From Paracoccus haematequi (GTDB lineage: Bacteria; Pseudomonadota; Alphaproteobacteria; Rhodobacterales; Rhodobacteraceae), in contig NZ_UZWE01000057.1 of NCBI RefSeq assembly GCF_900631945.1, positions 1 through 54,465 on the forward strand: a DNA stretch of 54,465 nt, in the 5' to 3' direction. The notes beneath the pieces were generated by a model, which was not told where the DNA came from, did no database searches, and saw nothing but the letters and a program-made list of their open reading frames with translations. Position numbers and translations under genes: made by a program. Numbering within the stretch: the first letter of the stretch is position 1; the number at the start of each line of letters is the position of its first letter. Below are positions 35,830 to 46,163 of the stretch, piece after piece.

Positions 35830-36563
35830 TGCAGTCTCAATCCCAATCGCAGGGCGCGCAGCCCTTCCTGTCGGCGCAGGGGATGCGCGGCGGATACGGC
35901 AAGGCCGACATCCTGATGGGCTGCACCCTGACCGTGGACAAGGGCCAGATCGCCGTGATCGTCGGCCCGAACGGCGCGGGCAAGTCCACCGCCATGAAGG
36001 CCGTGTTCGGAATGCTGCCGCTGCGCGAGGGCCGCGTCACCCTGGGCGGAGAGGACATCACCGCCCTGTCCCCGCAGCAGCGCGTCCGCAAGGGCATGGG
36101 CTTCGTGCCCCAGACCCACAACATCTTCCCGACCATGACGGTCGAGGAGAACCTGGAAATGGGCGCCTTCATCCGCGACGACGACGTGCGCCAGACGATG
36201 GAGCAGGTCTATCACCTGTTCCCCGCCGTGGCCGAGAAGCGCAGGCAGGCGGCGGGCGAACTGTCGGGCGGCCAGCGCCAGCAGGTCGCCGTGGGCCGCG
36301 CGCTGATGACGCGGCCCCAGCTTCTGATGCTGGATGAACCCACCGCCGGCGTCAGCCCCATCGTCATGGACGAGCTGTTCGACCGCATCATCGAGGTCGC
36401 GCGCACCGGCATTTCCATCCTGATGGTCGAACAGAACGCCCGCCAGGCGCTCGAGATCGCGGACATCGGCTATGTCCTGGTGCAGGGCGCCAACCGTTAC
36501 ACCGACACCGGGCAGGCGCTGCTGGCCGACCCGGAAGTCCGCCGCACCTTCCTGGGGGGCTGA
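35829..36563 (+). CDS. livF: Branched-chain amino acid ABC transporter ATP-binding protein
   Basis: A 244-residue ATPase of the LivF type. Walker A is GPNGAGKST, the signature is LSGGQRQQVAVGRAL, Walker B is LLMLDEPTAGVSP, and the switch region is LMVEQNARQALEIAD, the usual LivF form (Q rather than H after E). It begins with a Ser/Gln-rich stretch (MQSQSQSQGAQ) not seen in most homologues. The ATG overlaps the livG stop, and livH follows after three bases. Confidence 0.93.
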   Translation: MQSQSQSQGAQPFLSAQGMRGGYGKADILMGCTLTVDKGQIAVIVGPNGAGKSTAMKAVFGMLPLREGRVTLGGEDITALSPQQRVRKGMGFVPQTHNIFPTMTVEENLEMGAFIRDDDVRQTMEQVYHLFPAVAEKRRQAAGELSGGQRQQVAVGRALMTRPQLLMLDEPTAGVSPIVMDELFDRIIEVARTGISILMVEQNARQALEIADIGYVLVQGANRYTDTGQALLADPEVRRTFLGG

Positions 36564-36566
36564 GCC

Positions 36567-37574
36567 TTGGATATCCTCAACGCCCTTGTGGCATTCCTGA
36601 ACTTCGTCTTCATCCCCGCCGCCGCCTATGGCGCGCAGCTTGCGCTCGGCGCGCTTGGGGTGACGCTGATCTATGCCATCCTGCGGTTCTCGAACTTCGC
36701 CCATGGCGACACGATGGCCTTCGGCACCGCCATCACCATCCTGGTCACCTGGGGGCTGCAATCGCTGGGCGTGTCGCTGGGACCGCTGCCGACCGCGCTG
36801 CTGGCCCTGCCGGTGGGGATCGCGGCCACCGCGCTGCTGGTGCTGGGCATCGACCGATCCGTCTATCGCTTCTATCGCGCGCAGAAGGCCGCGCCGATCA
36901 TCTTCGTGATGGCCTCGGTGGGCGTGATGTTCGTGATGAACGGGCTGACCCGGCTGCTGATCGGCGTCGACGAACAGCGCTTCGACGACGGCGCGCGCTT
37001 CCTGATCGGCGTGCGCGATTTCCGCGAATGGACCGGCCTGTCCGAGGGGCTGGCCCTGCGATCCACCCAGGCCCTGACGCTGGTTGTGACCGTCGTCACC
37101 TGCGCGGCGCTGTTCTGGTTCCTGAACCGCACCAAGTCCGGCAAGGCCATGCGCGCCTATTCCGACAACGAGGATCTTGCGCTGCTGTCGGGCATCGACC
37201 CCGAACGCGTCGTGCGCCTGACCTGGATCATCGCCGCCGCGCTGATGACCATCGCCGGTGTCCTCTATGGATTGGACAAGTCCTTCCGGCCCTTCAACTA
37301 TTTCCAGATCCTGCTGCCGATCTTCGCCGCCGCCATCGTCGGCGGCCTGGGCAACCCCATCGGCGCCATCGCCGGCGGCTTCCTGGTGGCCTTCTCCGAG
37401 GTCGCGGTGACCTACCCTTGGGTCAAGGTCGCGGGCTATCTGTTCCCCGGCTGGCAGCCCGGCGGGCTGCTGCAACTGCTGGGGACCGAATACAAGTTCG
37501 CCGTCAGCTTCGTCATCCTGATCGTGGTCCTGCTGTTCCGCCCGACCGGGCTGTTCCGCGGCAAGTCGGTCTAA
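36567..37574 (+). CDS. livH: Branched-chain amino acid ABC transporter permease
   Basis: A 335-residue permease with about eight membrane segments. The conserved FSNFAHGDTMAFG near residue 45, the RTKSGKAMRAYSDNEDLALLSGID coupling segment around residue 190-210 and GGLGNPIGAIAGGFLV mark the LivH type. It starts with TTG, three bases after livF, with GGGGGG upstream; no ATG is available at a sensible position. With LivM it forms the channel. Confidence 0.92.
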   Translation: MDILNALVAFLNFVFIPAAAYGAQLALGALGVTLIYAILRFSNFAHGDTMAFGTAITILVTWGLQSLGVSLGPLPTALLALPVGIAATALLVLGIDRSVYRFYRAQKAAPIIFVMASVGVMFVMNGLTRLLIGVDEQRFDDGARFLIGVRDFREWTGLSEGLALRSTQALTLVVTVVTCAALFWFLNRTKSGKAMRAYSDNEDLALLSGIDPERVVRLTWIIAAALMTIAGVLYGLDKSFRPFNYFQILLPIFAAAIVGGLGNPIGAIAGGFLVAFSEVAVTYPWVKVAGYLFPGWQPGGLLQLLGTEYKFAVSFVILIVVLLFRPTGLFRGKSV

Positions 37575-37588
37575 GGGGGGGGTCCGTC

Positions 37589-38920
37589 ATGTCCACCAAC
37601 CGTCAAGCCGCCGCCGTCAGCCCCTGGCGCGCGCCCGTCCTGTTCCTGATCCTGGCCGTCCTTTTCGTGCTGGAGGGCACGGTCAGGAACGGCATGTTCT
37701 CGGGATCCTGGAACACCTCGCTGGCGATCCTGAACATGGGCCTGATCTCGGCCGTCGCCGCCCTGGGCGTGAACATGCAATGGGGCTATGCGGGGCTGTT
37801 CAACACCGGCGTCGTGGGCTTCCTGGCCATCGGCGGGCTGGCCCCGGTGCTGGTCTCGCTGCCCCCGGTCGAGGGCGCCTGGGCCGCGGGCGGGCCGCGC
37901 CTGATCCTGTCGCTGCTGGTGGGCCTCGGCACCCTGGCCCTGGCCAGGATCGTCTATGCCCGCACCCGCCGCGCCTGGACTGTGGCCCTGGTCCTGATCC
38001 TGGGCTTCATCGCCTATCGCTGGCTGTTCGACCCCGCCGTCACCGCGATCGAGGCGAATGACAGCGCCCGCACCGGCAATATCGGCGGGCTGGGCCTGCC
38101 CGTGCTGCTGTCCTGGGCCGTGGGCGGCGCCTTCGCCGCAGCCGCCGCCTGGGCGGTGGGCAAGGTCGCGCTCGGGCTGCGCTCGGACTACCTGGCCATC
38201 GCCACCTTGGGCATCGGCGAGATCATCGTGGCGGTCCTGCGCAACGAGGACTGGCTGGCGCGCGGCGTCAAGAACGTCACCTCGATCCCCCGGCCTGTCC
38301 CGTACGAGATCGACCTGCAACAGAACCCCGCCTTCGTCGATTTCGCCGCCCGCTGGGGATTCGGCACGGCCGAGGCCTCGGGAATCTGGGTCAAGCTGTG
38401 CTACCTGTCGCTGTTCCTGGTGGTGCTGCTGGGCATCATCCTGCTGGCGGAACTGGCGCTGAAATCACCCTGGGGCCGGATGATGCGCGCCATCCGCGAC
38501 AACGAAACCGCCGCCGAGGCGATGGGCAAAGACGTGACCGCCCGCCACCTGCAAGTCTTCGTGCTGGGTTCGGCGGTGATCGGCATCGCGGGGGCGATGA
38601 TGATCACGCTGGACGGGCTGATGGCGCCCAACAGCTATAACCCGCTGCGCTACACCTTCCTGATCTGGGTGATGGTGATCGTCGGCGGCTCGGGCAACAA
38701 CTGGGGCGCGGTGCTGGGCGCCGTGCTGATCTGGTTCCTCTGGATCAAGGTCGAGGTCTGGGGCCCCGGCCTGATCGGCCTTCTGGTCGGCCCCCTGCCC
38801 GACGGCGACATCAAGGCGCATCTTCTGGACAGCGCCGCCCATATGCGCTTCATCGCCATGGGCCTGGTCCTGCTTCTGGTGCTGCGCTTCGCGCCGCGCG
38901 GCCTGGTGCCCGAAAGATAG
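37589..38920 (+). CDS. livM: Branched-chain amino acid ABC transporter permease
   Basis: A 443-residue permease with about ten membrane segments, the LivM type. WGYAGLFNTGVVGFLAIGG near residue 70 and LRSDYLAIATLGIGEI mark the family. The cytoplasmic coupling segment SPWGRMMRAIRDNETAAEAMG and GGSGNNWGAVLGAV are further family marks. It is longer than E. coli LivM in the part between residues 90 and 165, where extra hydrophobic sequence occurs. It ends the livGFHM run, followed by an intergenic repeat and a strong terminator. Confidence 0.92.
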   Translation: MSTNRQAAAVSPWRAPVLFLILAVLFVLEGTVRNGMFSGSWNTSLAILNMGLISAVAALGVNMQWGYAGLFNTGVVGFLAIGGLAPVLVSLPPVEGAWAAGGPRLILSLLVGLGTLALARIVYARTRRAWTVALVLILGFIAYRWLFDPAVTAIEANDSARTGNIGGLGLPVLLSWAVGGAFAAAAAWAVGKVALGLRSDYLAIATLGIGEIIVAVLRNEDWLARGVKNVTSIPRPVPYEIDLQQNPAFVDFAARWGFGTAEASGIWVKLCYLSLFLVVLLGIILLAELALKSPWGRMMRAIRDNETAAEAMGKDVTARHLQVFVLGSAVIGIAGAMMITLDGLMAPNSYNPLRYTFLIWVMVIVGGSGNNWGAVLGAVLIWFLWIKVEVWGPGLIGLLVGPLPDGDIKAHLLDSAAHMRFIAMGLVLLLVLRFAPRGLVPER

Positions 38921-38932
38921 CGGCCCTCCCGG

Positions 38933-38988
38933 CTTTGCCTTGGTCGAAATATCCACGGGGGGACATCGCCGGAACGGCGATGGGGGGG
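38933..38988 (-). repeat. Intergenic GGATATTTC repeat, diverged copy 3
   Basis: Read on the minus strand, a hairpin-rich segment is followed by CCCCCCGTGGATATTTCGACC, with AAGG after it. This is the same order (GC hairpin, then GGATATTTC) as the copies at 2932 and 13157, but the right part differs. An inner hairpin CATCGCC-GGAAC-GGCGATG lies at 38964-38982. Confidence 0.5.
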
Positions 38989-39007
38989 CAGTCAGCCCCC
39001 CCCTTTT
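38982..39007 (+). terminator. Rho-independent terminator of livGFHM
   Basis: GGGGGGGC and GCCCCCCC close on AGTCA and are followed by four T. The convergent CAP-domain gene ends just beyond. Confidence 0.8.
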
Positions 39008-39023
39008 CTTCCCTCGCAGGGGA

Positions 39024-39554
39024 TCAGCCGCAGTCGTCCCCCAGCACCACGCTGTAATACGCCGCGCCGTCCGGCCCGATGGCATAACCGCTGCCCACCT
39101 GTCGGCTGGACTGGTCCAGCAGTTCGGTCCGCTGCGCCTCCTGCCCCATCCAGCGGGCGACGGCATCCGCCGGGCCACCGCCGCGCCCGACAAGCTGCGC
39201 CACGCCGCAGACCGGGTATCCGACCGCCCGCGCCCGGTCCAGGACGCTGGATCCGTTCGATCCCTCGACATCCACGCGCCCCGTCCGGGCCATGTCGCAG
39301 GCATGGCTCTGGGCGATCCGCGCCAGCAACGGCGCGCCCGCCAGCGGCGTCTTGCCCTGGCCTTGGCGGGCGGCATTGACGGCGGCGTCGATCCGCGCGG
39401 CGATCTGCGCATCGCCCCCGCATGGCACGGCCAGGGCTTCCTCGGCCAGGGGAACCGTCGGGGTCTGCCACGGCAATGCGGTGCCGATGCCCTGCTGGCA
39501 GGCGGCAAGGAGGGACAGGCAGGCAACAGCGGCAAGGGCGCGAAGGACGGGCAT
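39024..39554 (-). CDS. CAP-domain (SCP-like) lipoprotein
   Basis: A 176-residue lipoprotein with signal MPVLRALAAVACLSLLAACQQ (lipobox LAAC). The rest is a CAP/SCP domain: AARIDAAVNAARQGQGKTPLAG, then LARIAQSHACDMARTG with the conserved His. The end has VARWMGQEAQRTELLDQ and YYSVVLGDDCG. Bacterial CAP proteins are extracytoplasmic, with functions mostly unknown (some bind lipids). The start at 39554 is set by the lipoprotein signal; the frame is open far upstream through guaA as an antisense shadow. It is divergent from guaA. Confidence 0.88.
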   Translation of the reverse strand: MPVLRALAAVACLSLLAACQQGIGTALPWQTPTVPLAEEALAVPCGGDAQIAARIDAAVNAARQGQGKTPLAGAPLLARIAQSHACDMARTGRVDVEGSNGSSVLDRARAVGYPVCGVAQLVGRGGGPADAVARWMGQEAQRTELLDQSSRQVGSGYAIGPDGAAYYSVVLGDDCG

Positions 39555-39656
39555 AGGATGACCTGTGATGTTCGGGCCGAAAACGCGGACCCGACCGGGC
39601 CAGTTCCGGCGCCCGAATCCCTTGCGCGGCGGCATGGGCGCGCTTAAAGCGCATCC

Positions 39657-41216
<1,560 letters not shown>

Positions 41217-41534
41217 TTCAGGCCTATCCAAACGCCGCCGATTTTACGCCATAGCCCTCCATAAGGCACTGAAATAGCTCGATAAATCCTACGTCTTCTA
41301 TCGCTGTCTATCGCGGGGAAAGCCTCGTGATAGACGGTATGGCTGACGGTATGGCGACTCTTGTCGCATTGGCAGAATGCCTATACCGTCACGGCTTAGA
41401 GAGCTTGTGACGGTATTTTTTAGGCATTATGACCCTGATACAAAAGGGAATTTTGCCGTTCAGGAAGGCCGATTTTGGCCTGACGGTATATTTGAGGGCT
41501 CTCTCGCGTTTTATGAGCGATCTCGGAGGGTCCA
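41217..41534 (+). other. Island left-end spacer between guaA and the integrase
   Basis: No gene is seen in these 318 bases, which are clearly more AT-rich than the DNA to the left. They hold five of the six TGACGGTAT-type sites and a terminator-like hairpin (separate entries). There is also a short inverted repeat CTATC / GATAG around 41308-41333. This is probably the integrase promoter and the arm region for recombination. Confidence 0.5.
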
Positions 41535-41608
41535 ATGCTGACTGATGCGGGCATCAAAGCCCTGAAATCAAAGGATAAATTATATAAGGTCGCTGACCGT
41601 GACGGTAT
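41332..41608. repeat. Iterated TGACGGTAT motif around the integrase start
   Basis: Copies at 41332-41340 (first base A), 41344-41352, 41383-41391 (inverted), 41408-41416, 41481-41489 and 41600-41608, the last inside the integrase gene. Six near-identical 9-mers in 277 bases are far above chance and fit integrase arm-type or excisionase binding sites. Confidence 0.65.
41383..41420 (+). terminator. Terminator-like hairpin in the island left end
   Basis: ATACCGTCAC and GTGACGGTAT form a perfect ten-base stem with a 14-base loop, followed by T4. Flanking GCCT and AGGC could extend it. It may stop guaA read-through into the integrase, or act as paired recombinase sites. Confidence 0.6.
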
Positions 41609-42647
41609 GTACGTCGTGGTCCAGCCCTCAGGGGCGGTCGTCTTCCGTTACGACTACCGATTGAATGGCCGCCGCGAGACCCTGACGCTCGGCCGGTATG
41701 GAGCCGCTGGCCTGTCACTGGCGCGTGCGCGGGAGAAGCTGATCGACGCGCAGCGGGCTATTCTCGAAGGTCGGTCACCTGCCCAGGAGAAGCAGCGAGA
41801 AAAGCGCCGCCTCAAGGAAGCAAAGAGTTTCGGCGAGTTTGGCGAACGCTGGCTACAAGAGGCGAAGATGGCCGACAGCACCCGCGCCATGCGCCGCACG
41901 ATCTATGAGCGGGACATCCTTCCGACGTTTCGGAATCGTCTGCTGACGGAAATCAGCCCCGACGATTTGCGGGCGATGTGCGCAAAGGTGAAGGACCGTG
42001 GAGCGCCGGCCACGGCGGTCCACGTTCGAGACATCGTGAAGCTGGTTTACGCCTTCGCGATCCTGCACGGGGAGAAGGTCGCGAATCCCGCCGATGAGGT
42101 CGGTCCTTCCTCAATCGCGACATTCGTTCCCAAGGACCGTTCGCTATCGCCCGCCGAGATCCGGGTCATGCTGGGCCAGCTTGAGCATGTTGCCACGCTG
42201 CCGACTATCCGGCTCGGCATGAAGCTGTTTCTCATCACCATGGTCCGCAAGAGCGAGTTGCAGGACGCCACATGGGATGAGGTCGATTTCGAGAATGCGG
42301 TGTGGACGATTCCGAAGGAGCGGATGAAGCGCTCGAAGGCGCACAACGTCTATTTGCCGGCGCAAGCCATCGACATCCTGGTCGCGCTCAAGACCTGCGC
42401 CGGCAATTCGAGATACCTGCTGCCGTCGCGCTATGATGCGGACGCGCCGATGTCGCGCGCGACCTTCAACCGCGTCACCTATGCGGTGGTCGAACAGGCC
42501 AAGAAGGAGGGACTGCCGCTGGAGCCGTTCACGGTGCATGACCTGCGCCGCACGGGCTCGACGCTACTCAACGAGCTGGGTTTCAATAGCGACTGGATCG
42601 AGAAGTGCCTAGCGCATGAGGATGGGCGGTCTGTTGAATGTCGCTGA
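41535..42647 (+). pseudogene. Tyrosine integrase of a guaA-type island, truncated
   Basis: 370 codons of a P4-like tyrosine recombinase. The N-terminal DUF4102-type arm-binding domain is present (MLTDAGIKALKSKDKLYKVA, LGRYGAAGLSLARAREK). The core-binding domain spans about 90-195. The catalytic domain has the first Arg in ITMVRKSELQDATWDEVDF and the HDLRRTGSTLLNELG box. The frame then passes IEKCLAHEDG and ends in ECR within IS21 sequence. The C-terminal part with the nucleophile Tyr is missing, so the protein should not recombine DNA. The ATG has a GGAGG ribosome binding site. Confidence 0.88.
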
Positions 42648-42681
42648 GAACTGACCCGGGTTTGTCATCGAGAACTGACCC
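42646..42681. repeat. Terminal repeated sites of the IS21 element
   Basis: GAGAACTGACCC occurs at 42646-42657 and again at 42670-42681, 24 bases apart. Multiple short terminal repeats of this kind are IstA binding sites in IS21 elements. Confidence 0.75.
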
Positions 42682-42704
42682 ACCCTTCGGTTATGTTCTG
42701 TGGG

Positions 42705-43496
42705 TCATGCCTGGGTCAATGCACTTGAAGCTCCCTTCTTTGTTTTGGCGGCCGCGGTGCTCGCCCTGAACCTGAAGCTGTCGTTTCCGGTCTCCAGAAT
42801 GTGGCAGCGATGGGTGAGGCGGTCGAGCAGCGCCGTGGTCATTTTGGCGTCGCCGAAGACGGTGGCCCATTCGGCGAAGCTGAGATTGGTGGTGATGACA
42901 ACGCTTGTGCGCTCGTAGAGCCTGCTCAGCAGATGGAAGAGCAGCGCCCCGCCCGAGGCGCTGAAGGGCAGGTATCCAAGCTCATCCAGGATGACCAGAT
43001 CAAGGCGTGTCAGGTTGTCAGCGATCTGCCCGGCCTTGCCGCGCATCTTTTCCTGCTCAAGGGCATTGACCAGCTCGACGGTCGAGAAGAAGCGCACCTT
43101 TTTGCGATGGTGTTCGATGGCCTGGATACCGAAGGCGGTCGCGACATGCGATTTCCCTGTGCCCGGCCCCCCGATCAATACGACATTCTGGGCGCCATCG
43201 AGGAAGTCACACCGGTGGAGTTGCCGAACCAGGGGCTCGTTTACATCGCTGGCAGCGAAGTCGAAGCCCGACAGATCTTTATAGGCGGGGAAGCGGGCGA
43301 TCTTCAGATGATAGGCGATCGAGCGGACCTCACGTTCAGCCATTTCGGCTTTCAGAAGCTGCGAGAGCATGGGCACTGCGGCCTCAAAGGCGGGCGCGCC
43401 TTGCTCCATAAGGTCGGCAACGGCTTGTGCCATCCCGTGCAACTTCAGGCTCTTGAGCATGATGACGATAGCGGCACTGGCGGGATCATGACGCAT
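42705..43496 (-). CDS. istB: IstB, IS21 transposition helper ATPase
   Basis: A 263-residue AAA+ ATPase related to DnaC. Walker A is [14 protein letters not shown], Walker B is [15 protein letters not shown], and the family motif [20 protein letters not shown] follows. It is full-length. Its start overlaps the istA stop by about ten bases, the normal arrangement. It helps IstA choose targets; with IstA truncated here it has no intact partner in this copy. Confidence 0.95.
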   Translation of the reverse strand: MRHDPASAAIVIMLKSLKLHGMAQAVADLMEQGAPAFEAAVPMLSQLLKAEMAEREVRSIAYHLKIARFPAYKDLSGFDFAASDVNEPLVRQLHRCDFLDGAQNVVLIGGPGTGKSHVATAFGIQAIEHHRKKVRFFSTVELVNALEQEKMRGKAGQIADNLTRLDLVILDELGYLPFSASGGALLFHLLSRLYERTSVVITTNLSFAEWATVFGDAKMTTALLDRLTHRCHILETGNDSFRFRASTAAAKTKKGASSALTQA

Positions 43497-44725
43497 GTCG
43501 TGCTCCCTTCAACTGGCGGCGCAGGTCGTCATACCGGGCGACATTGGCTTTTGGTTCTTCCCGAAGGGCCAGAGCCCGCGGTGGGTCCAGGTCAGGCGTT
43601 GCAATGGGTCCGTCATCCACCAGGCGATGCAAAAGATTCAGCACATGGGTTTTGGTCGGCACGCCGGCCTCAAGCGCCATTTCGACGGCGGCCAGGACAT
43701 CATGCTCGTCATGCTGCAGCACCAGCGCCAGGATCTCAGCCATTTCCCGGTCTCCGCCGCGCTGCTTGAGCAGATGCTGCTGAAGCAGCCGGAAGGCTTC
43801 TGGCATCTCGGCAAACGGGGCGCCGTTGCGTAAGGCACCAGGCTTGCGCTGGATCACCGTGAGATAATGCCGCCAATCGTAAACCGTGCGAGGCAGCGCG
43901 TGATGGGCGCGCTCGATGACCCGATCATGCTCGCACAGGATCTGCCCCTCAGCCGCGATGACAATTTTCTCTGGGTAGACCCGCAGGCTGACCGGATGGT
44001 TCGCGAACGAGGCGGGAACGCTGTAGCGGGCACGTTCAAATGTTACCAGACAGGTCGGGGAGACGCGCTTGCCATGTTCGATGAACCCATCGAATGCGGG
44101 AGGAAGGGCCATCAGCGCCTCCTTCTCCGCTTCCCAGATATCGGCGATCGTGCCCGGCAAGGTGCCGTGCGGCGTCTCATGCCAAAGACGAACAGAATTC
44201 TCCTCCAACCAGATGTTCAAGCTCGCCAGATCCGCAAAAGCCGGCATTGTCTGCCAGAGCTGGTTCCTGCCATCCTGAACGTTCTTCTCGACCTGCCCCT
44301 TTTCCCAGCCCGCAGCCCGATTGCAGAAATCGGGATCAAAGACGTAGTGGCTGGCCATAGCCATAAAGCGCAGGTTGACCTGCCGGTCCTTGCCGACCAG
44401 CACCTTGTCGACAGCTGTCTTCATGTTGTCATAGATGCCGCGGCCGGGCACACCGCCGAAGACGCGGAACCCGTGCCAGTGGGCGTCGAATAGCATCTCA
44501 TGCGTCTGCAGCAGATAAGCCCGCAGCAGGAAAGCCCGACTATGTGCGAGTTTGATGTGGGCAACCTGCAGTTTCGTGCGAACCCCGCCGATCACGGCCC
44601 AGTTCTCACTCCAGTCGAACTGGAAAGCCTCCCCCGGCGCGAATGCCAAGGGCACGAAGACGCCGCGACCAATGGACTGCTCATCGCGCAACCGATCCGC
44701 GCGCCAGGAGCGGGCATCAACTATT
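43486..44725 (-). pseudogene. istA: IstA transposase, N-terminally truncated
   Basis: Similarity covers about 413 codons from DARSWRADRLRDEQSIGRG to the C-terminus. The DDE core is visible: FAPGEAFQFDWSENWAVIGG with the first Asp, and FGGVPGRGIYDNMKTAVDKV with the second. The catalytic Glu lies in RAAGWEKGQVEKNVQDG. The N-terminal helix-turn-helix DNA-binding part (roughly 110-130 residues) is missing. The open frame continues to 44931 across the Nudix gene, but that part shows no transposase similarity. Confidence 0.88.
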
Positions 44726-44761
44726 GCACAGACCAAGGTCACACTTCGAGGAAAGGCTGAT

Positions 44762-45157
44762 ATGGAAATCCACATAGCCGCTGCAGCGATCCTGCGCGAG
44801 GACGGAGCAATCCTGCTTGTCAGAAAGCGCGGAACGACAGCCTTCATGCAGCCCGGCGGGAAGATCGATGCCGGTGAAACTCCTGTCGCGGCGCTCCGTC
44901 GGGAACTCTTCGAGGAGCTTGGGCTGAACATCCAGGCGGAGGACGCGGTCTACCTCGGTTGCTTTTCCGCTCCCGCTGCGAACGAGCCTGGCTATCTTGT
45001 GTCCGCCGAAGTGTTCCGCCTGCAGATGAACAATGACTTCGAAGCTCAAGCGGAGATCGAGGAAGTTGTCTGGGTTCATCCCGAGATGCAAGGACAGCTG
45101 GTTCTGGCACCACTGACGCGGGACATGGTTCTGCCTGCAATTTGGGCGGAAGGCTGA
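44762..45157 (+). CDS. Nudix hydrolase
   Basis: A 131-residue single-domain Nudix protein. The Nudix box is perfect: GKIDAGETPVAALRRELFEE followed by LGL, with the metal-binding Glu residues. The N-terminal strand MEIHIAAAAILREDGAILLV is typical. Such enzymes cleave nucleoside diphosphates linked to another group; the size is close to MutT, but the substrate is not evident. GAGGAAAGG precedes the ATG. It lies right beside the broken end of the IS21 element, so the promoter may have been changed by the rearrangement. Confidence 0.88.
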   Translation: MEIHIAAAAILREDGAILLVRKRGTTAFMQPGGKIDAGETPVAALRRELFEELGLNIQAEDAVYLGCFSAPAANEPGYLVSAEVFRLQMNNDFEAQAEIEEVVWVHPEMQGQLVLAPLTRDMVLPAIWAEG

Positions 45158-45227
45158 ATGACAGCAGAGGGTCCGTTGTTTCGCATCCAAAGTCGTATGC
45201 AAAGCCGCAATGATCTATAATGCTCGT

Positions 45228-45983
45228 CTATTGATTTTCGCCCCAACCCAAGGCGGTGGACAGGCGTCTGGCGGACTGGGTGGTCAACCGAATGATGTGG
45301 TCAAGCTCAGAATCGCCGATCCGGAATGCCGGCGCCACGACATGGATAGTCGCAACGATTGAGTGGTCGATCGTGAAGACTGGTGCAGCGCAGGACACCT
45401 GATGCTCGCTCACCTCACCCCGGCTGACGCAGTAGCCCTGCTCGCGAATGCGTTCCAGTTCAGCTAAGATCAGCCTGCGTGAGCGGGGAGTGTTGTCGGT
45501 CAGCGGCACTGGCCTGGCCGGCACGCAGCGGTCGATGAAGGCCGCATTCTGAAAAGCCAGCAAGCATTTGGGCGAGCCGGCGTACAGCGGCCGACGCCGG
45601 CCGACATTCGCATGCACGCGCAGGTCCCGCGAAGGCTCGGCTTTGGCAATGCACAGCGCCTCTGTCCCGTCCACCGCGCGCAACTGTACGGTCTCGTTCA
45701 CGCGCTGGCACAGATCCTCAAGGATTGGAGTCGCAAAGCGGATGAGGTCGATCTGCGAGCTGGCGGTGATTCCGAGCACGAGCATCCCGGTCCCGAGCCG
45801 GTATGTGCTCTTTTCGGTCCTTGAGACTATTCTACGCTGTTCCATTGTATGCAACAGGCGAAATGCCCGAGACTTAGTAATTCCACATTTTTTTGCTAGC
45901 TCCGTCACACCTAGCCCTTGATCCCGCGCGACTTGCATCAGGAGATCAAAAGCCTTCTCTACTGATTCTACGCTATATTCCAC
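45228..45983 (-). CDS. IclR-family transcriptional regulator
   Basis: A 251-residue regulator. The N-terminal winged helix is at about residues 4-65 (VESVEKAFDLLMQVARD, GVTELAKKCGITKSRAFRLL). The C-terminal IclR effector domain has RLGTGMLVLG and VQLRAVDGTEALCIAKAEP. It also has ANVGRRRPLYAGSPKCLLAF and GYCVSRGEVSEHQVSCAAPVF. It is divergent from the ABC transporter operon with 180 bases between, the usual arrangement for a local regulator. The effector is probably the imported compound or a breakdown product (inference). Confidence 0.92.
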   Translation of the reverse strand: MEYSVESVEKAFDLLMQVARDQGLGVTELAKKCGITKSRAFRLLHTMEQRRIVSRTEKSTYRLGTGMLVLGITASSQIDLIRFATPILEDLCQRVNETVQLRAVDGTEALCIAKAEPSRDLRVHANVGRRRPLYAGSPKCLLAFQNAAFIDRCVPARPVPLTDNTPRSRRLILAELERIREQGYCVSRGEVSEHQVSCAAPVFTIDHSIVATIHVVAPAFRIGDSELDHIIRLTTQSARRLSTALGWGENQ

Positions 45984-46163
45984 GCTCGTTCCCCTTTCCG
46001 GCTAAGACAAGAGCCTTCCTATTTTGTCGGTATCATCTGCCGAAACAACCGAAATAATAATTTGACACATGCGTTTCGTTTCCTCTTTGATCCGGCAACG
46101 ACGACCCCTACAGCCCCTACAAGAAGGCTGGATCGTCCTTTGGTTCGACACATGGGAGATGAC
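45984..46163. promoter_or_regulatory. Divergent control region of the IclR gene and ABC operon
   Basis: An AT-richer 180-base gap. TTGACA at 46062-46067 is a good -35 for the operon, but only a poor -10 (CTTTGA, 46085-46090) lies 17 bases on. The direct repeat CCGAAACAACCGAAAT at 46040-46055, with TGTCGG upstream, is a candidate regulator site. Confidence 0.4.

Larger units (their letters stand above)
42639..44725 (-). mobile_element. IS21-family insertion sequence, right part deleted
   Basis: One end is present at about 42639 (TGTCGCTGAGAACTGACCC, the IS21-type 5'-TG end). The element reads right to left: istA then istB. The outer end and the 5' part of istA are missing, and IstA similarity stops at about 44725, only about 40 bases before a Nudix gene. 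The element sits in the integrase gene. Because one end is gone, it should not move by itself. Confidence 0.85.

Noticed and set aside
41217..41534. tRNA gene as island attachment site
   Set aside because: No cloverleaf or CCA-like end is visible; the 3' end of guaA explains the site better.
44725..44931. Extension of IstA across the Nudix gene
   Set aside because: The frame is open, but the added residues show no IstA similarity and lie opposite a gene with a perfect Nudix box.
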